Assembly (NCBI GenBank): GCA_965659115.1
Contig: CBFHUP010000001.1
Location: 31,128 to 95,127 of the forward strand
Length of the DNA stretch: 64,000 bases
DNA from: UBA8752 sp965659115
GTDB taxonomy: Bacteria; Bacteroidota; Bacteroidia; Flavobacteriales_D; Sanyastnellaceae
Direction: 5' to 3'
In this document: positions 59,731 to 64,000 of the stretch, one piece after another
How the letters are laid out: the number at the start of each line of letters is the position of its first letter
How positions within the stretch are numbered: position 1 is the first letter of the stretch
Translations under genes and position numbers: made by a program
Notes under the pieces: generated by a model
What the model was told of the DNA's origin: nothing
The model's database searches: none
What the model saw: the letters and a program-made list of their open reading frames with translations, nothing else

Positions 59731-60765
59731 ATGTCCACATTGAATCAGGCTGAATTGGACCGGCTCCTAGCCGAGGCCCAACAAGCGGACGTATCTACCC
59801 CCGAGGCGCTTGAAGCCTTTCGCATTGCGCATTTTGGAAGGCAGGGCTTGCTCAAGGACCTCAATGAGCGTTTTCGTGCCGTACCCGGCCCTGAAAAGCG
59901 TGAGATGGGCCAAGCCTTGAATGCATTCAAGCAAGACCTGCAGCGTCATTTTGACGGGGCCAAAGCGGGCTTGACAGCAGAAGAGGATGCCCATGCGAGC
60001 GGAACCGACCACACCCGTCCGAGTGGGGAGGTCCCATTGGGCTCACACCACCCTATTCGTATTGTGCGGAGGGAGATCTTGTCGATTTTCGATCGGATGG
60101 GGTTCACCGTTGCCGATGGCCCTGAGATTGAGGACGATTGGCATGTGTTCTCCGGCCTCAATTTCCCCGAAGAGCATCCCGCACGTGACATGCAGGACAC
60201 GTTTTTCGTTCAGCGCGACCCTGACCTGCTGTTGCGCACCCACACCAGTTCAGTGCAGGTTCGTGAAATGGAAAAGCGCGAGCCGCCATTGCGCATTGTG
60301 ATGCCCGGCAGGGTGTTTCGCAACGAGGCCATCAGCGCCCGCGCGCACTGCATCTTCCACCAAATAGAAGGCCTGTACATCGACCGCAACGTGAGTTTTG
60401 CAGACTTGAAGCAAACGCTTTTGGTGTTCGCGGAACAGCTGTTTGGAAGTGGCACCAAAATCCGCTTGCGCCCCAGTTACTTCCCCTTCACCGAACCCAG
60501 CGCCGAAATGGACGTTTACTGGGGATTGGAAACGGAGGTGGACAAGCGGATTACCAAAGGAACTGGGTGGCTCGAAATCATGGGTTGTGGTATGGTTGAC
60601 CCTGCCGTTCTGGAAGCCTCAGGCATTGATCCAAAAGAATTTACGGGCTTTGCATTCGGTATGGGCATCGAGCGGATTGCCATGCTGAAGTGGCAGATTG
60701 GGGACCTTCGCGCATTCTTCGAAAACGACATCCGTTTCCTCGAGCAGTTCACCACGGCTTCTTAA
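59731..60765 (+). CDS. pheS: Phenylalanine-tRNA ligase alpha subunit
   Basis: A 344-residue PheS, the catalytic subunit of the class II synthetase. The N-terminal coiled coil (about residues 1-85) has the FGRQGLLKDLNERFRAVPG block. HPIRIVRREILSIFDRMGF leads to motif 1. RVFRNEAISARAHCIFHQIEGL is motif 2 and FGMGIERIAMLKWQIGDLR is motif 3. The substrate-binding FPFTEPSAEMDVYW segment is intact. The gene follows the cyclophilin stop by 7 bp. pheT lies at 54355-56808 on the other strand. Confidence 0.96.
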   Translation: MSTLNQAELDRLLAEAQQADVSTPEALEAFRIAHFGRQGLLKDLNERFRAVPGPEKREMGQALNAFKQDLQRHFDGAKAGLTAEEDAHASGTDHTRPSGEVPLGSHHPIRIVRREILSIFDRMGFTVADGPEIEDDWHVFSGLNFPEEHPARDMQDTFFVQRDPDLLLRTHTSSVQVREMEKREPPLRIVMPGRVFRNEAISARAHCIFHQIEGLYIDRNVSFADLKQTLLVFAEQLFGSGTKIRLRPSYFPFTEPSAEMDVYWGLETEVDKRITKGTGWLEIMGCGMVDPAVLEASGIDPKEFTGFAFGMGIERIAMLKWQIGDLRAFFENDIRFLEQFTTAS

Positions 60766-60871
60766 GCGTTAAGGCGTCTCAGCCAACTTCGGGTTTTCAA
60801 CCGACAGGGCCTGATTCTAGAACAGCACTGCGTGGTTGTGGCCCCCGGTTCACAGGTAGCTTGTCTGTGGA

Positions 60872-62683
60872 ATGCGCGGCCTGATCCTATTTGGTATGTT
60901 GCTCTGCGCTGCCCCCTGTTTTCAGGCGGCAGAGCGCGGAGGTCAGGTGTGGATAGACCAAGCCGATTCACTGCGCAACGCCGGCCAAGATGCCGCGGCA
61001 TTGGACTTTTTGAATTCAGCTGAACAGCAATTCAGAAGGTCAGGAGAGGAATGTTGGGTGGCCCGGTTTGCAGAACGGAGGGCCCGGGTGCACTTGGATT
61101 GGCAAAATCCGGTCCATGCTTCCGAAGCCTTGGCGTCTGCTTTGGTATCCGCTGCTGCGTGTCCTGAACTCTTTGGGGAGGTTCCCGGCTGGCGCTTTGC
61201 ACTGGCAAAAGCCAAGCTCGATTTGGGTGCGCGCGATGAGGCCCGTTGGATTTTGGCGGACCTCGCAGCCCTGGGCTCAGAAGAGGCTGCTGATTTGCGC
61301 CTGCGGCATTTGGCCGTTGAATCTTTAGACCGCCTCGCTCAGATGTCGCTGCAAGAGGGTGACTACGCTTTGGGTGCAGCCGATTTCGACCGGTTGGCCG
61401 AGGTTCAATTCTCCATCGATGACTCCGAGGCGGCTTTGGATGCGTGGGGTTGGTCAGCGGTCAGCGCAGCATTGGACGGAAAGGACCGGCCGGAAGATTG
61501 GCAGCGCATAAAAACCCACCCAGAGTGGGTGGAGTTGCCGCTGGGGAAACGCAGTGCAAAAGGGGTCGCTTGGGCGGGCCTTCTGCTTCAGGCAGGGGCA
61601 TTGAATTCCTTCGATGCGCTCACGGGGTGGACTTGGGCCACCAGGCTGGAGGGCGCCCCCGGCTCGGTCAATCCGGTGTACGAGTCCAAATGGGCCTTGC
61701 TTCGGGCGAGGCGTCACGAGCGCTATAGCGCAGCGCAAGCCCTGGCAGCTTCTCACCAGGCTGAGTTGGCGGCCCGCATCATCCCTGGGCGCCAAACCCG
61801 CGAAACCGTCTTGTCAGAAGCCCTGCGCTTGCGCGCCAGCATTTTGGCGAGCACCGGAGCACATGGCCCAGCCTACTTTGCCCTCAGAGAAGCAGACAGT
61901 TTGGCTGTGGCCCAAGGAAGGGCCGAGCGGGCCCGCAACGGTGTGTTCGAGAGCGAGCCATGGCTTTCCGCGATTGGCGATGCCAGAACACAAATGGAGA
62001 CTGCCCACATGCAGCGTTGGCGATGGATTTCTGCGGTGCTGGGGGCACTTGGCGCAGTGGCATTGGTCTTTGCTTTGGTGGCTTTTTCGCGGCTCAACAG
62101 GGTTCGGCAGCGGCTGCGTCAATTGCAACAGCACTGGTTGCCAGGACGGCAACACCAGGTCCAAGAGCTGGCCCTGTCTGGCGCACGGTTGGCCGAGGCG
62201 GCTTCTGGCCAGAGTTTGCCCCCTGAATTCAGGCACAACTTGGATGAATTCGGCAGACTGGCCACGCTGTGTTCCCAGGAAATGCGCCATGAGCGCATCG
62301 ACCTGAAGGCGTTGTGTTTGAAGCTTGCGGAGGGCCGCAAATTGGGTGCCGTCCTCGATTGGTCTTTACACGAGGAGCTGCCCTTTTATGGAGATGAGGT
62401 GCAGCTCAGGGACTTCTTTTCCACGCTCATCGACGGCATGGGAAGAGGCAGTTGCCGCATGAACATGCACAGCAGGCCCAGTGGATTAGAAGTCACATTT
62501 GACGAGTTTACCGAGCGGAGCTGGTGGCGCGAGTCCATGAGCCTGTTTGCCCAAGACAGCGAGGAGCGACACTGGTCATTGGTGCGCTTGCGCTGCGACC
62601 GCATGGGCGGATCCCTGAACCTCGACTGCGACGCCTCAGGCGCGCGCAGTTTGGAAGTTGGACTCCCGGTTTATTCCGCGTAA
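60872..62683 (+). CDS. Exported membrane protein resembling a TPR sensor kinase, kinase domain degenerate
   Basis: A 603-residue protein. The signal peptide is MRGLILFGMLLCAAPCFQAA. Residues 25-370 are alpha-helical and alanine-rich with TPR-like helix pairs (AALDFLNSAEQQFRRSGEE, DYALGAADFDRLAEVQ). One transmembrane helix spans 383-406. The cytoplasmic part (about 410-603) follows the outline of a histidine kinase: a coiled helix, then an ATPase-like module with FYGDEVQLRDFFSTLIDGMG and a final LVRLRCDRMGGSLNLDCDASG. The usual phospho-histidine H-box and the N, G1 and G2 ATP motifs are missing. It may be a pseudokinase or signal relay. Confidence 0.75.
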   Translation: MRGLILFGMLLCAAPCFQAAERGGQVWIDQADSLRNAGQDAAALDFLNSAEQQFRRSGEECWVARFAERRARVHLDWQNPVHASEALASALVSAAACPELFGEVPGWRFALAKAKLDLGARDEARWILADLAALGSEEAADLRLRHLAVESLDRLAQMSLQEGDYALGAADFDRLAEVQFSIDDSEAALDAWGWSAVSAALDGKDRPEDWQRIKTHPEWVELPLGKRSAKGVAWAGLLLQAGALNSFDALTGWTWATRLEGAPGSVNPVYESKWALLRARRHERYSAAQALAASHQAELAARIIPGRQTRETVLSEALRLRASILASTGAHGPAYFALREADSLAVAQGRAERARNGVFESEPWLSAIGDARTQMETAHMQRWRWISAVLGALGAVALVFALVAFSRLNRVRQRLRQLQQHWLPGRQHQVQELALSGARLAEAASGQSLPPEFRHNLDEFGRLATLCSQEMRHERIDLKALCLKLAEGRKLGAVLDWSLHEELPFYGDEVQLRDFFSTLIDGMGRGSCRMNMHSRPSGLEVTFDEFTERSWWRESMSLFAQDSEERHWSLVRLRCDRMGGSLNLDCDASGARSLEVGLPVYSA

Positions 62684-63702
62684 ACCACCTGGGTGAGCAC
62701 TTCGCCCACTTTGCCCAAGACTTCGGAGTCTATGGCATCCATGTTGTCTCCGTGGGTATGGTGATAGGGGAAGTACCCCATCATGCGCGTATCCAAATGG
62801 TAGTGCACGATGTTGGCCGAGGGAATGCCGGCCAATTGACTCACGAACAGATTGTCATCAATGGTTTGAGGGGTGACGCGGTTTCGAAAGAGGTCTCCAT
62901 GGCCCAACTGACGGGCTGTAGACCACACTTTTTCCACCACAGTCGGTGCCAACGCCATAGACGTTCCTTCTCGGTGAAAGACCGCGCCTTTGGCCCCCAC
63001 CATGTCGAGCAGAATGCCATACTTGGCGCGGTACCCTGGAATGTGGGGTTTACGCGCCCAGTATTGAGAGCCCAAACACCAGTCGGTGTAGTCAGAATCG
63101 CGGTTGGGCAGCCACTCCGGCTCTCCGTAGTCTTCCGCATCGAAAAACGCAATGTCTACCCCAACAGAAGGCAGGGAGTCGCCCATGATTCGAGCCAATT
63201 CTAACAGCACCCCAACTCCGGAGGCCCCATCGTTGGCCCCATCAATGGGTTCGCGCGTCCGCACGGTGTCTTTGTCGGCATAAGGCCGGGTATCCCAGTG
63301 CGCGTAGAGCAGAATGCGCCGCTTCTGTCTGGGGTTGAACGCCCCAAAAATGTTGCGGATGTCCAGCTTGGTTCCATCGTAAGCCGTCACACGGGCTTCC
63401 TGCACCGTCACGGAGGCCCCAAATGAACCGAGTTGATCCACCAAATAGTCGCCGCATTGCTGGTGGCCAATGCTGTTGGGAACGCGATGGCCAAAGGCCA
63501 CTTGCCTTTCTACAAACGCATAGGCGCTGTCGGCAGAAAACGCTGGTACCTCCACCAAGGCTGCTTTTGGGGCTGCCGCCTTCGCGGGGGCTGCACTTTC
63601 AGAACTGCCTTCGCCACACGAGGTGAGCAACAAGACGGCCACTGCCGCCACGGAAGCGCTCAGGCGCTCAATCAAACGTCCAGCTTGTGCCATCTTTTCC
63701 AT
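62671..63702 (-). CDS. M28 family metallopeptidase lipoprotein (glutaminyl cyclase-like)
   Basis: A 343-residue exported zinc hydrolase. The signal ends with the lipobox LLLTSC (Cys at about residue 29) and an Ala/Ser-rich linker follows. Zinc ligands appear in LYAHWDTRPYAD, DGANDGASGVGVLLELAR and FDAEDYGEPEW, with a late IVHYHLDTRMMGYFPYHHTH. This pattern matches the M28 group that includes bacterial and animal-type glutaminyl cyclases as well as aminopeptidases. It could therefore form N-terminal pyroglutamate or trim peptides. It starts within the end of cysS (35 bp overlap) and overlaps the previous gene tail to tail by 13 bp. Confidence 0.87.
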   Translation of the reverse strand: MEKMAQAGRLIERLSASVAAVAVLLLTSCGEGSSESAAPAKAAAPKAALVEVPAFSADSAYAFVERQVAFGHRVPNSIGHQQCGDYLVDQLGSFGASVTVQEARVTAYDGTKLDIRNIFGAFNPRQKRRILLYAHWDTRPYADKDTVRTREPIDGANDGASGVGVLLELARIMGDSLPSVGVDIAFFDAEDYGEPEWLPNRDSDYTDWCLGSQYWARKPHIPGYRAKYGILLDMVGAKGAVFHREGTSMALAPTVVEKVWSTARQLGHGDLFRNRVTPQTIDDNLFVSQLAGIPSANIVHYHLDTRMMGYFPYHHTHGDNMDAIDSEVLGKVGEVLTQVVYAE

Positions 63703-64000
63703 CCTTGATGTTCACGCCCATGGCGCCCAAACGGTCCCGAATCAGGTCCGCCGTTGCCCAGTCTTTGTTCGATTTGGCCTCTGCGCGAATGGCACACAGC
63801 ACTTCCATCAGACCATCAGACCGGTCGTGGCCCTCAGATGGCCCTTCGTTTTCCGGGTCCAGTCCCAAGATTTCGCTGGCGAAGTCCTGGAACAGGGCCT
63901 GCAGACCTGCCACCCCAGCGGCATCGATGGTCATGTGGCCGGCGGCCACTGAATTGATGGCTTTGACGGCATCGTAGAGGACCGCAATCAGCATGGGCGT
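63668..64000 (-). CDS. cysS: Cysteine-tRNA ligase (C-terminal part, cut by window edge)
   Basis: The reading frame is open from the right edge to a TGA at 63668, giving 110 residues. TPMLIAVLYDAVKAINSVAA is the conserved C-terminal helical region of CysRS (usually N-x-P-x-x-L-A-x-L-F-D/E-x-x-x-x-I-N). The end has AIRAEAKSNKDWATADLIRD and RLGAMGVNIKDGKDGTSWTF, matching the anticodon-recognition tail (R-x-x-K-D-x-x-x-A-D-x-I-R-x-x-L, then D-x-x-x-G-T-x-W). The catalytic domain lies outside the window. Confidence 0.93.
   Translation of the reverse strand, partial: TPMLIAVLYDAVKAINSVAAGHMTIDAAGVAGLQALFQDFASEILGLDPENEGPSEGHDRSDGLMEVLCAIRAEAKSNKDWATADLIRDRLGAMGVNIKDGKDGTSWTFD

Overview
This 64 kb window looks like an ordinary stretch of chromosome from a Bacteroidota bacterium, most likely a relatively GC-rich member of or near the Flavobacteriales. 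The evidence is the gene content and style: a large secreted protein with the gliding-motility type C-terminal domain used by the type IX secretion system (T9SS), a kynurenine 3-monooxygenase, the order pdxA / DUF177 / rpmF / fabH / accB / accC, purH directly upstream of mreB, a RecQ that lacks the usual zinc cysteines, almost no Shine-Dalgarno sequences, and a few promoter-like TAnnTTTG boxes. I see no prophage, insertion sequence, CRISPR array or rRNA operon. One tRNA (Pro, anticodon GGG) is present. The species cannot be named from the sequence alone.

Layout. 1-9.1 kb: mreB (cut by the left edge) and purH; an ABC permease; a signal-peptide protein; rfbD and a phosphohexomutase; DUF1801, CvpA, GNAT and aspartokinase genes. 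9.1-13.5 kb: a DUF2795 gene with a good promoter and terminator, PduO-type cobalamin adenosyltransferase, dCMP deaminase, an S41 protease, Mn-type superoxide dismutase and ispD. 13.5-20 kb (minus): CPBP protease, dusB, a LolC/E-like permease, rbfA, then a tightly overlapping run of cytochrome b-like protein, cytochrome c lipoprotein, hflX and a secreted protein. 20-22.7 kb: an unusual SDR, gdhA, and a 440 bp gap holding two tandem copies of a structured element that looks like a small-RNA gene. 22.7-27.9 kb (minus): translationally coupled runs PLP enzyme / kmo / mce and radical SAM / flippase-like protein. 27.9-32.1 kb (plus): DUF3109, an OmpA-like protein, panD, a second flippase-like protein, rfaE2. 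32-37.2 kb (minus): the lipid/ribosome cluster. 37.3-40.6 kb: the T9SS cargo protein and ribE. 40.6-43.2 kb (minus): lptB, tatC, kdsD, then recQ on plus. 45.5-50.4 kb (minus): M20 peptidase, half-size TauE, and a 1077-residue TolB-propeller/barrel protein. 50.5-54.4 kb: MBL hydrolase, a PhoR/PhoB-like pair, an acyltransferase. 54.4-64 kb: pheT, a response regulator fused to a CRP-type activator, tRNA-Pro, a lipoprotein, cyclophilin, pheS, a degenerate kinase-like sensor, an M28 peptidase and the end of cysS.

The genes support envelope building (lptB, kdsD, rfaE2, rfbD, mreB, LolC/E-like, fabH/accBC), cofactor synthesis (panD, pdxA, ribE, cobalamin adenosyltransferase), amino-acid and nucleotide metabolism, and translation. 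Methylmalonyl-CoA epimerase and the cobalamin adenosyltransferase together suggest a B12-dependent methylmalonyl-CoA route elsewhere in the genome.

No large undescribed multi-gene system is apparent. The strongest candidate for something undescribed is the tandem small-RNA-like pair at 22,341-22,699: both copies keep a promoter-like box, two hairpins (one changed only from G-C to G-U), an identical single-stranded linker and a terminator.
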